The notes: generated by a model not told the origin, from the sequence alone. A stretch of 64,000 nucleotides of DNA from Leptofilum sp041987425 (GCA_041987425.1 JBHIWP010000005.1:12905-76904), one strand, 5' to 3'; positions 17,897-27,388 are shown, counted from the stretch's first letter. A program made the numbers and translations.

Positions 17897-18445
17897 ATGA
17901 GTGAACGTGAAACCTACACGGTAGTTATTGCTGGCATTACCCGACATCTGCCCTTGTTTGAGGTGGCTCCCGGCGTACGCATCGCCATTTTTAATATGCT
18001 GGGCGACACCATTGTCGTTAAAGCCGCCGCTGCCGCCTTGGCAGAACGCCTGAAAGACACCCCGGCTGAGGTTCTGGTAACGGCCGAAGCGAAAGGGATA
18101 CCCTTGATCTATGAAATGAGCGCACTGATGGGACTTCCTTATATCGTCTTGCGCAAAGCGTACAAAAGCTACATGGGAGACGCCATTAGCGCCGAAACAG
18201 TCTCAATCACCACCGGCAAGCCACAAACCCTCTACCTGGATGAAAAAGATAGAGAGTTTATCAAAAACAAAAAAGTTGTTTTGGTAGATGACGTCATCAG
18301 CACCGGCAGCACGCTCAAGGGCATGGAAAATGTAGTGCAGCAGGCAGGGGGTAAGACCGTAAAAATTGCGGCCGTTTTCACCGAAGGTGACGCCGATTGG
18401 AGTAATATAGTTGCCCTGGAAAACTTGCCCGTCTTCACAGAATAA
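17897..18445 (+). CDS. Adenine phosphoribosyltransferase-like protein
   Basis: The type I PRTase PRPP-binding loop VVLVDDVISTGST is intact (about residues 125-137), preceded by VTAEAKGIPLIYEMSALMG and VLRKAYKSY, which line up with the adenine PRTase core. In true Apt the latter is usually RKPGKLP, so the base specificity may differ. The expected reaction is purine base plus PRPP giving a nucleotide and pyrophosphate, in salvage. The ATG follows TATGGAGGAGAGTATC, a strong ribosome site. The 41-bp gap to the hydantoinase gene contains a CACGAAT/ATTCGTG inverted repeat. Confidence 0.82.
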   Translation: MSERETYTVVIAGITRHLPLFEVAPGVRIAIFNMLGDTIVVKAAAAALAERLKDTPAEVLVTAEAKGIPLIYEMSALMGLPYIVLRKAYKSYMGDAISAETVSITTGKPQTLYLDEKDREFIKNKKVVLVDDVISTGSTLKGMENVVQQAGGKTVKIAAVFTEGDADWSNIVALENLPVFTE

Positions 18446-18485
18446 TGAACTTCCCAATCACGAATCAGACGATTAATGCTAATTC

Positions 18486-20129
18486 GTGGCACAATCAAGC
18501 AGAGCAATGACTTCCCCAACGGCCGCATCTCTATCCATCTTTCGCTATCTATTTGCCTCAGTTGCCGAAGAAATGGGCATAACATTAGGGCGCGCCGCCT
18601 ACAGTCCCAATATCAAAGAACGTCTCGACTTTAGCTGCGCTCTCTTTTTGGGCGACGGCCGTATGCTGGCCCAGGCGGCTCACATTCCGGTACACCTGGG
18701 CGCCATGCCCGCTTCCGTACAGGCGGCCATCGAGCAATGCGCTCCCTTCTCCCCTGGTGATGTCGTCATCGTAAACGATCCGTACCAGGGTGGAAACCAT
18801 CTGCCCGACATCACGCTTGTCTCACCCGTCTTTTTTGATAAAGATCAGCCAACCGAATACCGCCCATCAAATACCGACCACCAACCACCTGCCTTCTTCG
18901 TTGCCAGCCGCGCCCACCACGCCGACGTGGGCGGCATGTCGCCGGGCTCTATGCCCCTTTCTACAGAAATTTATCAAGAGGGAATTATCATTCCCCCAAT
19001 TAAGCTAGTAGAGGCTGGACAGCGCAACGAAGCGGTCTGGCAGCTCATTCTGCGCAACGTGCGCACCCCAGAGGAGCGCAATGGCGACCTGGCAGCCCAA
19101 CTGGCGGCCCATGCCATTGGCGAGCGGCGCCTGGCCGAGATTGTGGCCCGTTACAGCCTGACCGAATCACTGGCCCACGCCGAAGCACTTATTGACTACG
19201 CGAAGGCATTGACCGAAACGGCCGTTTCGCAGATTCCAGACGGCCGTTATACCTTCACCGACTACCTGGATGACGACGGCCAGCCAGATAGCCCCCCTAT
19301 CCCAATTACCGTGACGCTTACCGTGAATGGCAGCCAGCTGCACGTTGATTTTGCGGGAACGGCCGCTGCCGTACGGGGAAATCTCAACGCCGTGCCCGCC
19401 ATTGCCAGGTCCGCCGTGGCCTACTGCCTGCGCTGTGCGGCCCTGGCGCTGGTGCAAACTGACCTGCCCATGAATGATGGCGCTTTTACGCCCATCACCG
19501 TGAGCATTCCCCCTGGCTCTTTACTAGACCCGCCGCAGCCGCACGCCGTCGCCGCCGGGAATGTCGAAACGTCGCAGCGCATCACCGACGTGGTGTTTGG
19601 CGCGCTGGCCCAGGCGCTGCCACACATTATACCCGCTGCCAGCCAGGGCACAATGAACAACCTGACGTTTGGCGGCAAGCAGCCAGGTAGTGGGCGGCCG
19701 TTTGCCTATTATGAAACGATTGGCGGGGGCGCTGGCGCCGGGCCGGAGTCCGACGGCGGCAGCGGACTGCATGTTCATATGAGCAACACGCTGAATACGC
19801 CCGTAGAAGCGCTGGAATACAGCTTTCCGCTGCGGCTGGAGCGCTACAGCCTGCGCCCCGGCTCCGGCGGTGCGGGGCAGCATCGCGGCGGTGATGGACT
19901 CATCCGCAGCATCCGCTTTCTCACACCTGTCGCCGTCACCGTTACCAGCGAGCGGCGTAAGCAGGGAGCCTATGGATTGCAAGGGGGCAACGACGGCCGT
20001 CCCGGCCGCAACTGCCTCATTCAAGGGGAAACCACCACTGAACTGCCGGGCAAGTTTACCCGCCAGCTCATTTCCGATGATGTTTTGCAAATTGAAACGC
20101 CGGGAGGCGGCGGTTGGGGGAGTGAGTAA
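18486..20129 (+). CDS. Hydantoinase B/oxoprolinase family protein
   Basis: The 547-residue protein matches the HyuB subunit layout: an N-terminal segment with DFSCALFLGDGRMLAQAAHIPVH in sections, VNDPYQGGNHLPDITLVSPVF, a His-rich loop RAHHADVGGMSPGSMP, then LTVNGSQLHVDFAGTA, and the glycine-rich C-terminus TPGGGGWG. These subunits hydrolyse hydantoins or 5-oxoproline with ATP, together with a HyuA subunit. No hyuA gene lies next to it here, which is unusual. The start may be GTG 18486 or ATG 18507; neither has a strong ribosome site. The stop lies in a GAGTAAT repeat tract. Confidence 0.9.
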   Translation: MAQSSRAMTSPTAASLSIFRYLFASVAEEMGITLGRAAYSPNIKERLDFSCALFLGDGRMLAQAAHIPVHLGAMPASVQAAIEQCAPFSPGDVVIVNDPYQGGNHLPDITLVSPVFFDKDQPTEYRPSNTDHQPPAFFVASRAHHADVGGMSPGSMPLSTEIYQEGIIIPPIKLVEAGQRNEAVWQLILRNVRTPEERNGDLAAQLAAHAIGERRLAEIVARYSLTESLAHAEALIDYAKALTETAVSQIPDGRYTFTDYLDDDGQPDSPPIPITVTLTVNGSQLHVDFAGTAAAVRGNLNAVPAIARSAVAYCLRCAALALVQTDLPMNDGAFTPITVSIPPGSLLDPPQPHAVAAGNVETSQRITDVVFGALAQALPHIIPAASQGTMNNLTFGGKQPGSGRPFAYYETIGGGAGAGPESDGGSGLHVHMSNTLNTPVEALEYSFPLRLERYSLRPGSGGAGQHRGGDGLIRSIRFLTPVAVTVTSERRKQGAYGLQGGNDGRPGRNCLIQGETTTELPGKFTRQLISDDVLQIETPGGGGWGSE

Positions 20130-20172
20130 TGAGTAATTGAGTAATTACACAATTACCCAATTACCCAATTAC
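20121..20172. repeat. Heptamer-type repeat tract forming a bidirectional hairpin
   Basis: Three GAGTAAT-like units are followed by three inverted AATTACCC-like units. The tract overlaps the stop codon of the hydantoinase gene and ends 8 bp before the stop of the convergent secreted-protein gene. It can fold into an AT-rich hairpin and probably terminates transcription from both sides. It belongs to the same class of short repeats as those at 12490, 27350, 42811 and 44927. Confidence 0.65.
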
Positions 20173-20179
20173 GTCACCT

Positions 20180-22210
20180 CTACTTTGTCACAGTAATAAC
20201 CGTGCTGGCAACGGCCGTTTGTCCGCTGCTTGTGGTAGCCCGCAGCGTTATCACGTGCTCGCCCGGGGCCAGATCGTGCAGGAACAGGGCCGAGGCCGCT
20301 ACTTCGACTCCACCATCAACTGACCATACAAAATCGCTTAGCGCGCCGTCTTCAGCGTCGGAGCCAAAGGCGTAGAGCGCAGCAGGCGACCCGGCAGCAA
20401 TCGTTTCCGGCCCGGTGATCCAGGCGGTGGGCTGCTTATCTGCCAGCGGTGTGCTCAGGGCCACTTCAAAGCGCGTAGGCATACCCTGATCGGCCAGGAT
20501 GATTTGGAAACGGCCGTTTCCACCACCCGGCAAACTGCTCAAATCGACTTCAAGACTGCCACCCAGCACGTTCAAACCAACGGTCGTCCATGATTCACCA
20601 TTGTTGGCGATGTAGCGCACGGTGGCCGGTACTTCCGCGCGGCCCCAGCTAATGGTGGCTGTCTCATCAGCCTGGGCAACTGCGGCGCTGGCTGTCAGGG
20701 CAGATCTTTCTGCCACGCTGGTGGTGGCAAGTGTGCGTTGGGCAACGGCCGTTCCCGAAGCGGCTTCAACCACCCGCACTTCCGCCACCGGCACGTCTGG
20801 GGCAGGCACTACCCCGTGTATTGCCTGAGCAGAAATGCCTTCCTCTTCAGCCAGCAGCAAATCCACAGGATGCGTGGCGATGATATTGCCTGCTGTATCT
20901 AAGAGCTCTACCTGGTAAAAACCATTTTGGGGAGTAACGGCCGTTTGCGGCAGTATATAAACTGGCATGAGAGATACAGCACCGTCGTCTGCCACATCGC
21001 CGTGAATAACTAAACTTTCCTCGGCAGGCGCCAACACATAAGCACCATTATTTACCTGGTCTGCAAAAAGTGCCTTGTATGTGTAATCGGAAACCCATAC
21101 TGGATCGCAATAGCTCATCATGTCTACGTAGCCACCAGGGCTGAGAAGTTGCAACGTACCGCCAATGCCATCCAAACCATATTCACCGATCGAGGCTCCG
21201 GCATGCTTGGCATCGGTAGACCAGTTGGTTCCGGAAACGTTGCAAGGCGCGTGATAACGACCAAAATTATGGCCAATTTCATGACCAGCCAGTGTACCGC
21301 TAGCTTCCAGCCCAAACCCGGCTGGCAAATTATGTATGCCTACAGAGGCCCGATAGCCAATCCAACCAATACCAGCAATGCCACCAGCGCAGTTGAACCA
21401 GGTGCTGAAACAACTTGAACCAAAATTGATATATGCATAATATACTGTCGAGTCTGGAGCAGAATCTATAAACTTGAGGTTGGTAACCTGATTAAGTAAA
21501 TTACTCCATTCACTGCCGTCCGTGTCATCACGGAGGTTACCAGTAAATGGATAAGGCGAGCGAAATGTTACGTTTAGGTTACTTAGCGGATAAGCACGCA
21601 TGATCCAGCTACTGATCTGCTCAGTTGCCGGAGCAGCATAAAAGCCATCGCCATCCGATGCCCCAGTTTGCGTGTAATTAATGGGGACGATGACCACATT
21701 CAGGGTAGGAACCGTGGTAAAGGTAACAGAACGGGTGAATCCACCGATGGCTTCACCCGTAATTTTTGCCGTTATTAAAACGGTTCCGGAGAGCCAGCTG
21801 GCGGGCAAGGTAATGTTATAGGTGCTGTTTAGACTGCTGCGGCTGGAAGCGGCCGATGCAGTTTTCGTGCTGGAAACGACAGGTGTTAGAGCCACACCGT
21901 TGCGCGTGGCGGTGAGCGTGACGCTGGTGTTCGGCACGCTGGCACCGCTCTTGGTAGCCGTGTAGACGCGCACAACGGTTGGCCGGTTGGCCACCAGCGG
22001 TACCGTATTATTAGCATCCTGAATCGCCTGGCTTATTTCCAGATTGGTAATGGACAAATCGGGCGCCTTCGCCACAAAGGGCAGATAGGTCAACTGGTCA
22101 GGCGTACCCGCCGGTGCTGCTGATGAGTGGCGGGCATCTACACCGAGGCCGACAATCAGAGTCAGCGCCAGAGCGAAAAATGACAGGATTGATGCAAGTC
22201 GAAGGTTCAT
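20180..22210 (-). CDS. Secreted protein with HExxHxxGxxH zinc-metalloprotease motif and C-terminal PKD/Ig-like domain
   Basis: A signal peptide covers about residues 1-32. A β-rich domain follows, then a metzincin-like zinc site HEIGHNFGRYH (encoded near 21248-21280), in which three His and a Glu are all present. It looks like the reprolysin/M12B-like or M66-like metalloproteases of secreted bacterial proteins. The C-terminal 85 residues resemble a PKD or Ig-like domain (AFGSDAEDGALSDFVWSVDGG in part). The rest of the C-terminal half is β-rich with no assigned fold. The enzyme probably degrades extracellular protein. It lacks a C-terminal anchor, so it should be released. The topA terminator lies upstream. 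Confidence 0.8.
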   Translation of the reverse strand: MNLRLASILSFFALALTLIVGLGVDARHSSAAPAGTPDQLTYLPFVAKAPDLSITNLEISQAIQDANNTVPLVANRPTVVRVYTATKSGASVPNTSVTLTATRNGVALTPVVSSTKTASAASSRSSLNSTYNITLPASWLSGTVLITAKITGEAIGGFTRSVTFTTVPTLNVVIVPINYTQTGASDGDGFYAAPATEQISSWIMRAYPLSNLNVTFRSPYPFTGNLRDDTDGSEWSNLLNQVTNLKFIDSAPDSTVYYAYINFGSSCFSTWFNCAGGIAGIGWIGYRASVGIHNLPAGFGLEASGTLAGHEIGHNFGRYHAPCNVSGTNWSTDAKHAGASIGEYGLDGIGGTLQLLSPGGYVDMMSYCDPVWVSDYTYKALFADQVNNGAYVLAPAEESLVIHGDVADDGAVSLMPVYILPQTAVTPQNGFYQVELLDTAGNIIATHPVDLLLAEEEGISAQAIHGVVPAPDVPVAEVRVVEAASGTAVAQRTLATTSVAERSALTASAAVAQADETATISWGRAEVPATVRYIANNGESWTTVGLNVLGGSLEVDLSSLPGGGNGRFQIILADQGMPTRFEVALSTPLADKQPTAWITGPETIAAGSPAALYAFGSDAEDGALSDFVWSVDGGVEVAASALFLHDLAPGEHVITLRATTSSGQTAVASTVITVTK

Positions 22211-22580
22211 TATTTTTCCTTTATCTCATGCAAACGAGGGAAATTATTTGAGAAACGATAGGCTACAGGCTCCATAAAACTCACGCGGTTATTGTAGCAA
22301 TTTCCGAGAGAAAAATCCCCAACAAATGATACTAATTCAGCTACGAATGCGCAACGTAACTGCAACGTAATTAAACTCACCCCACAATACTGGAGAGCTC
22401 TTACAATTCACTTGGCGATGGCAAATATCCGCTAAAACAAAATTTCCCCAGAAGCCATTTTCAGACATTTTAACGTCCGAAGGTTTCTGGGGAAATTTCA
22501 AATAATGTCACTTAACTATTCGCGAGAGGACAGAATTCTACAGGCCGTGCCGTCACTCGTTAGAGCGAAACAAATGCTTG
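22211..22580. other. Intergenic region between topA and the secreted metalloprotease gene
   Basis: This 370-bp stretch holds the topA terminator (22440-22498) and, nearer 22211, an AT-rich region that must carry the promoter and leader of the secreted-protein gene. No additional open frame or structured RNA is apparent. Confidence 0.5.
22440..22498 (-). terminator. Intrinsic terminator of topA
   Basis: AAATTTCCCCAGAAGCC (22440-22456) pairs with GGTTTCTGGGGAAATTT (22482-22498), a 17-bp stem with one mismatch. Read on the minus strand it is followed by TGTTTTAG. It lies 83 bp beyond the topA stop codon and 230 bp before the next start. Confidence 0.8.
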
Positions 22581-24986
22581 TTAATCGGTAACGGCCTCTT
22601 TGTCCTTGACCGGCTCTTTGAGGCCGCAGGCCACACAGTCGGTTTCATTTTCATTGAGCTGGACCAAAAGACCGTGGCAGCTGTTATTGGGGTCGGGCAC
22701 CGGTTTTTTCCAGCTGCTGAACTCACAGTCTGGATAGCGCGAGCAGCCGTAGAAGACGCGCCCGCGCCGGGTGCGCCGCTCTACCATCTCCCCACCCTTT
22801 GGGCAAACGACGCCAATCTTATTGAGCAGTTGCTCAGTGTGGCGGCATTTGGGGAAGTTTGAGCAGCCAATGAAACGGCCGTATCGCCCTTCTCTATACA
22901 CTAACTCGCTGCCACACTCCGGACAGTCACGCCCCACAGGCTCAACTTCCGGCTTCAAATCTATCTTGGGGATTGACTCATCAGCCACTTCCAGGTTCTC
23001 TGAAAATTGGCCGAAGAAGCTGCCAATCACCGGCACCCACGGCTCGCCCTCGGCAATCTTGTCCAGTTCATCTTCCAGCCGCGCCGTAAAATCGACCGAC
23101 AAAATGTTGGGAAAATACTCAACCAGCAGATCATTGACGATCTGGCCCGTTTCCGTTGGCTGCAGCCGCTTGTCCACGCGGTCCACATACCCCCGATTTT
23201 GGATGGTAGAGATGATGGAAGCGTAGGTGCTGGGTCGGCCAATACCATACTCTTCAAGGGACTTTACCAGTGACGCTTCGCTGTAGCGCGGCGGCGGCTG
23301 GGTAAAATGCTGCTCTGGCAGCAGCCGCATCAAGTCCAGCAGTTCCCCCTCTTTTAAATCGCTTGGCACCTGGTTTTGGTCATCGTCCGGCCGATCTTCG
23401 GGACGACTCTCTTCATACAAAGCCAGGAAACCAGCAAAGGTCATCACGGAGCCAGTAGCGCGGAAGAGGTACGGCCGTTTGTCCGTTGCCACTTTCTCAT
23501 CCCCAGCCAAAATATCTACCGACACCGTGTCGTATCGCGCAGGCGCCATCTGGCTGGCGACGAAGCGATCCCAGATTAGCTTATACAGCCGGTACTGGTC
23601 GCGTGATAAATGCTCTCTTATCTGCTTCGGCACGCGTAATACAGAAGTGGGGCGCACGGCTTCGTGCGCTTCCTGGGCCATTTTTGACTTGGTTTTGTAT
23701 TTAGGCGGCTTCACCGGCACATAAGCGGCACCAAATCGCTTGCCCACGTAAGTTCGGGCCTCCGTCTCAGCTTCCTTACTCACAGAAACGCTGTCGGTTC
23801 GCATGTAGGTAATCAAACCAACCGAGCCTTCTTCGCCCCCGAGATCGATGCCTTCATACAGCTGTTGGGCAATGCGCATGGTTTTGCTAGTGTTGAAACC
23901 AACCTGCCGCGACGCTTCTTGCTGCATGGTGCTGGTGGTAAAGGGGGCAGCAGGACGGCGGGTGCGTTTACCAATACGGACCTCGCCCACTTCCCAAATG
24001 CTTTTTTCCAGCGCATCCAGGTGAGGCTTTACGTCATCTTCGCTTTGCAGCACCGGGTCTTCACCGTTCAATTTGTGCAGGCGTGCCTGGAAAAACGGCC
24101 GTTCCTTCTCATCACGGTACTGCTCCCGACTCAGCTCTGCACCAAGCGTCCAATACTCTTCCGAGACAAACTCCTTTATCTCGCGCTCGCGCTCCACCAC
24201 CAGCCGCACCGCCACAGACTGCACGCGCCCGGCCGACAAACGGCCGCGCACCTTGCGCCACAGCAGCGGGCTGAGCTTGTAGCCTACCAGGCGATCCAGA
24301 ATGCGGCGCGCCTGTTGGGCATTCACCCGGTCCATATCAATTCCGCGCGGCTCCAGAAACGCTTTCTCAATCGCCGGTTTCGTAATTTCGTGGAATACAA
24401 CCCGCTTCGTGATTTCCGGGTCCATTTCCGCCGATTCCAGCACGTGCCAGGCAATTGCCTCACCTTCACGGTCCGGGTCCGTCGCCAGATAGATCTCCTT
24501 GGCCTTGGCCGCCGCCGCCTTCAGCTCTTTCACCACGTCGCGCTTCTCGTTCGGCACGCGGTACTCAGGTTCAAAGTCGTTTTCAACGTCTACGCTCAGG
24601 CGTGATTTAAGCAAATCCCGCACGTGCCCAACGCTGGACTTAACGTTGTACCCTTTGCCTAAGTAACGGCCGATTGTCCTGGCTTTGGCTGGAGACTCCA
24701 CCACGACCAGTCGGCCACTGCGGCGCGTGCTGCTTTTGCCGCGTACTGCCTTCTTTTTAGCAGCTTTCTTTTTCTTTTTGCTCTTCCGCGTAACGGTTAC
24801 CTCTGGCTTGGGCAGGTTATCGTGCGCAGGCGTATAGCCTGCCTTATAAATCGTTCCACCACACTTAGCGCAGGTTCCCCGGGTTCCCGGAGAGCCATTA
24901 GCCGCCCATTCCGCCTTTGGTTCCAATATTTCATGTTTTTCGCGGCACTTAAAACAATATCCAATCACTTTTTCTTCATCACTCAT
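22581..24986 (-). CDS. topA: DNA topoisomerase I with N-terminal DUF5679-like zinc ribbon
   Basis: Type IA topoisomerase relaxes negative supercoils by single-strand passage. Residues 1-50 are an extra zinc ribbon (YCFKCR…GTCAKCG) resembling DUF5679, joined by a Lys/Arg-rich linker (KKKKKAAKKK). The TOPRIM domain begins at RLVVVESPAKA and has the acidic triad in ATDPDREGEAIAW. The catalytic tyrosine is in GLITYMRTDSV. The C-terminus has one intact four-Cys topoisomerase zinc finger (CPECGS…CSNFPKC), a second whose CxxC has become CPKGG, and a third degenerate one. The protein is 801 residues. ATG 24986 is the natural start because the ribbon begins at once. An intrinsic terminator follows. 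Confidence 0.96.
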   Translation of the reverse strand: MSDEEKVIGYCFKCREKHEILEPKAEWAANGSPGTRGTCAKCGGTIYKAGYTPAHDNLPKPEVTVTRKSKKKKKAAKKKAVRGKSSTRRSGRLVVVESPAKARTIGRYLGKGYNVKSSVGHVRDLLKSRLSVDVENDFEPEYRVPNEKRDVVKELKAAAAKAKEIYLATDPDREGEAIAWHVLESAEMDPEITKRVVFHEITKPAIEKAFLEPRGIDMDRVNAQQARRILDRLVGYKLSPLLWRKVRGRLSAGRVQSVAVRLVVEREREIKEFVSEEYWTLGAELSREQYRDEKERPFFQARLHKLNGEDPVLQSEDDVKPHLDALEKSIWEVGEVRIGKRTRRPAAPFTTSTMQQEASRQVGFNTSKTMRIAQQLYEGIDLGGEEGSVGLITYMRTDSVSVSKEAETEARTYVGKRFGAAYVPVKPPKYKTKSKMAQEAHEAVRPTSVLRVPKQIREHLSRDQYRLYKLIWDRFVASQMAPARYDTVSVDILAGDEKVATDKRPYLFRATGSVMTFAGFLALYEESRPEDRPDDDQNQVPSDLKEGELLDLMRLLPEQHFTQPPPRYSEASLVKSLEEYGIGRPSTYASIISTIQNRGYVDRVDKRLQPTETGQIVNDLLVEYFPNILSVDFTARLEDELDKIAEGEPWVPVIGSFFGQFSENLEVADESIPKIDLKPEVEPVGRDCPECGSELVYREGRYGRFIGCSNFPKCRHTEQLLNKIGVVCPKGGEMVERRTRRGRVFYGCSRYPDCEFSSWKKPVPDPNNSCHGLLVQLNENETDCVACGLKEPVKDKEAVTD

Positions 24987-25002
24987 AAAAATTTCTGTAA
25001 AA

Positions 25003-25048
25003 CAGAAAACGTAAAACGGTGTCTACTCCGACCGTTTTACGTTTCCTG
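25003..25048 (-). terminator. Intrinsic terminator downstream of manC
   Basis: CAGAAAACGTAAAACGGT (25003-25020) pairs with ACCGTTTTACGTTTCCTG (25031-25048), an 18-bp stem with one mismatch. On the minus strand the stem is followed by a T-rich stretch. It lies between the manC stop (25074) and the topA start (24986), so the two genes are separate units. Confidence 0.8.
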
Positions 25049-25073
25049 TCTAGCAAAACGAGATACGGTATAT

Positions 25074-26174
25074 TCAACTATAAGCTTCTAAATCTGTCCC
25101 TTCCAGATCGTTTACCACTTTCTTGACTAAGGGAATGTTGTCCTTGTGTACAACCAGGATTGCATCTTCCGTGTTTACCACAATCATTCCTTCAAGGCCA
25201 ATAACCGTTACCAGCTTATCTGCCTCATAGTTAAAAACGAGGCTGTCGCCTGTTTGCTCGGTTATCACTTTGCCCCGGGTCACGTTGGCCTTCAAATCTG
25301 GGTTGATAGCCTCTTTGAGAGCGTACAACGTGCCTGGGTCGCTCCAACCCATCTCACCGTGAAGCACCAGAGCATCCTCAGGTTTTATGTGATGCAAAAT
25401 CGCATCATCAAAACTAATGGCCTCAAAGCCTGGATAAATGCGATGCAAAGTCTCCTGGTAATTTGGCTGGCCAATCGCTTCTTCAATTTCCTTGAGGCCA
25501 TCCCACAGGTGGGGTTGCAGCTTTTGGTACTGTTTGCGCACAAAACCGATTGTGGTTACAAAGTAGCCAGTATTCCACACATGCGTATTTTCGGCAAACA
25601 TCTTCCGGCACTCGTCTAGAGGCGGACGGTAACGCAATGAATTAAAGCCAAAGTAGGAACGGCCGTTTACCACCCCCTGCTCTTCTCCCAAACCAATCCA
25701 ACCTAGCTGATCGTTGGCAAAGCGGGGCGTTTCCCCCATGAAAATAATTTTGGCCTTCTGGCTAGAAACCAGCTTTTCTGCATTTTCCAGGACGCGCCGA
25801 AACACGTCTACCTGATCCATATAGTTGTCGCCCCACAAAATAGCTACCGGTTCATTTTCTTGGGCTTCTTGTGGAGTGGCATGAGCCAAGTGGGCCATCG
25901 CCAGGCCCACAGCCGCAGCCAGGTCACGCCGCGTAGGCTCACCAATAACGTTATCGGGCGGCAGTTCCGGCAGCTGCTTGCGAATCATGTCTACATAGCG
26001 CTCGTTGGTAGAAATGAAGATATTTTCCGCACCGTAAACCGGCGCAACGCGATCTACCGCCAGGCGGAGCGTGGATTTTTCACCAATAATGGGTTCAAAC
26101 TGTTTAGGTGATTTTTTCCGGCTCAAAGGCCACAAACGGCGTCCTGAGCCTCCGGCAAAAATTATAATTTTCAT
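25074..26174 (-). CDS. manC: Mannose-1-phosphate guanylyltransferase
   Basis: The enzyme makes GDP-mannose from mannose-1-phosphate and GTP for glycans or exopolysaccharide. The nucleotide signature GGSGRRLWPLSRKKSPKQF spans residues 8-26, and WGDNYMDQVDVF, TGYFVTT and GWSDPGT are the other family landmarks. At 366 residues it has only the guanylyltransferase part and no C-terminal phosphomannose-isomerase domain. It lies 9 bp downstream of dprA and is probably co-transcribed with it, with an intrinsic terminator after its stop. No other sugar-nucleotide genes are nearby. Confidence 0.93.
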   Translation of the reverse strand: MKIIIFAGGSGRRLWPLSRKKSPKQFEPIIGEKSTLRLAVDRVAPVYGAENIFISTNERYVDMIRKQLPELPPDNVIGEPTRRDLAAAVGLAMAHLAHATPQEAQENEPVAILWGDNYMDQVDVFRRVLENAEKLVSSQKAKIIFMGETPRFANDQLGWIGLGEEQGVVNGRSYFGFNSLRYRPPLDECRKMFAENTHVWNTGYFVTTIGFVRKQYQKLQPHLWDGLKEIEEAIGQPNYQETLHRIYPGFEAISFDDAILHHIKPEDALVLHGEMGWSDPGTLYALKEAINPDLKANVTRGKVITEQTGDSLVFNYEADKLVTVIGLEGMIVVNTEDAILVVHKDNIPLVKKVVNDLEGTDLEAYS

Positions 26175-26183
26175 ACGAAATCC

Positions 26184-27296
26184 TTATTTTGTGTTGTAGT
26201 CGGAGCTAGCTTCACGGAGCAAAATGTAATTCATGCCGCCAACTTGCTGCACCATGCCCTTGAGTTCCATCAGCGTCAGAGTGCTGCTTACCAATGCGCT
26301 TGGCAAACCGGTCGTTCGGCTTAGCTCATCGATGTGCACTGGCTGGGCAGAGAGCTGGGTATATAGAGCCACTTCCTCGGCCGTCTCCGGCAGCACCAGC
26401 TGCACGGCCGTTCGCTCTGCCACCATATGCAAATTAAGTTCTTCCAGCACATCCTCCACCCGCATTACCAGCTTGGCTCCTTCCTGAATGAGCCGGTTGG
26501 GGCCTTTGCTGACGGGGCTATTGATGTTGCCCGGCACGGCAAAAACCTCACGATTTTGCTCCAAAGCAAAATTGCTGGTGATCAGCGCGCCGCTGCGCTC
26601 CCCTGCTTCAACAATAATAACTCCCAGGGAAAGGCCGCTGATGATGCGGTTACGGGGCGGGAAGTTCTTGGCCTCTGGCTGCACGCCCAGGCCATACTCG
26701 CTGATAATAGCTCCCTGCCCTTGCATGATTTCTTGCGCCAGCGAACGGTTTTCTGCCGGGTATACACAATCTAATCCAGACCCCAGCACGGCCAGCGTAA
26801 GGCCACCAAGCTCCACGGCCGTTTTGTGCGCAATGGCATCAATTCCCCGCGCCAACCCACTGACAACAGTGATGTTATTTTGCACCAATCCCGCTACTAA
26901 ATCGCGCGTAATCTGACGGCCGTAGCTGGTCAGTCGGCGGGTTCCTACCACAGCTACCGCCCACTGATCTCGTTCACGCAGCTCGCCCTGGTAATAGAGC
27001 AGGGGCGGCGGGTTGGGAATTTCTCGCAGGTAGCTGGGATACGCAGGCATCTCCCAGGTAAGCAAGGAGACGCCCGCCTGCTTCACGCGCGCCAGGGCAG
27101 CATCCAAATCCACTTCCTGGCGCGTTCGTAAAAAAGTTTGAATAGCGCGTCGGTCGAACCCAATTTTTTGCAGCTCATATTCGGTGGCTTGCCAGGCATG
27201 GGCCAGCGAACTGTAATAGTCCAGCAGTGCCTGCACCTTGGCCGGACCAACGCCTTTAACCAAATTAAAACCAAGCCAATACTTCAAATCGGACAT
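26184..27296 (-). CDS. dprA: DNA-processing protein DprA (Smf)
   Basis: DprA binds incoming single-stranded DNA in natural transformation and loads RecA. The N-terminal helical region (residues 1-70, LKYWLGFNLVKGVGPAKVQALL) has a HhH-like element. The Rossmann core shows VAVVGTRRLTSYG, VVSGLARGIDAIAH, AVLGSGLDCVYP and IVEAGERSGALITSNFA. The C-terminal 65 residues form a winged helix (QPVHIDELSRTTGLPSALVSS). The 370-residue length is standard. It suggests competence, although no com genes are present here. The gene follows rimM, separated by a short repeat tract, and precedes manC. Confidence 0.96.
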   Translation of the reverse strand: MSDLKYWLGFNLVKGVGPAKVQALLDYYSSLAHAWQATEYELQKIGFDRRAIQTFLRTRQEVDLDAALARVKQAGVSLLTWEMPAYPSYLREIPNPPPLLYYQGELRERDQWAVAVVGTRRLTSYGRQITRDLVAGLVQNNITVVSGLARGIDAIAHKTAVELGGLTLAVLGSGLDCVYPAENRSLAQEIMQGQGAIISEYGLGVQPEAKNFPPRNRIISGLSLGVIIVEAGERSGALITSNFALEQNREVFAVPGNINSPVSKGPNRLIQEGAKLVMRVEDVLEELNLHMVAERTAVQLVLPETAEEVALYTQLSAQPVHIDELSRTTGLPSALVSSTLTLMELKGMVQQVGGMNYILLREASSDYNTK

Positions 27297-27349
27297 GAGC
27301 CAAGCATACCTTTTCCAAATGGGTTGTCAATTGAGAGAAACTTTTGGGT

Positions 27350-27388
27350 GATCGGCAAACAGTAAGCAGTAATCGGTAAGCAGCTGCC
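27350..27388. repeat. Short heptamer-type repeat between rimM and dprA
   Basis: The tract contains CAGTAAGCAGTAATCGGTAA, with CAGTAAG/CAGTAAT/CGGTAAG units of seven bases. It fills most of the 94-bp gap between the rimM stop and the dprA start. The same unit family appears inside carA at 44927-44962. Confidence 0.6.

Noticed and set aside
19524..20090. 188-codon minus-strand frame inside the hydantoinase gene
   Set aside because: It is antisense to the recognised HyuB domain and has no homology-like features.
23865..24605. 246-codon plus-strand frame inside topA
   Set aside because: It is antisense to a conserved enzyme, has no ribosome site, and encodes an unlikely Arg/His-rich product, so it is a coding shadow.
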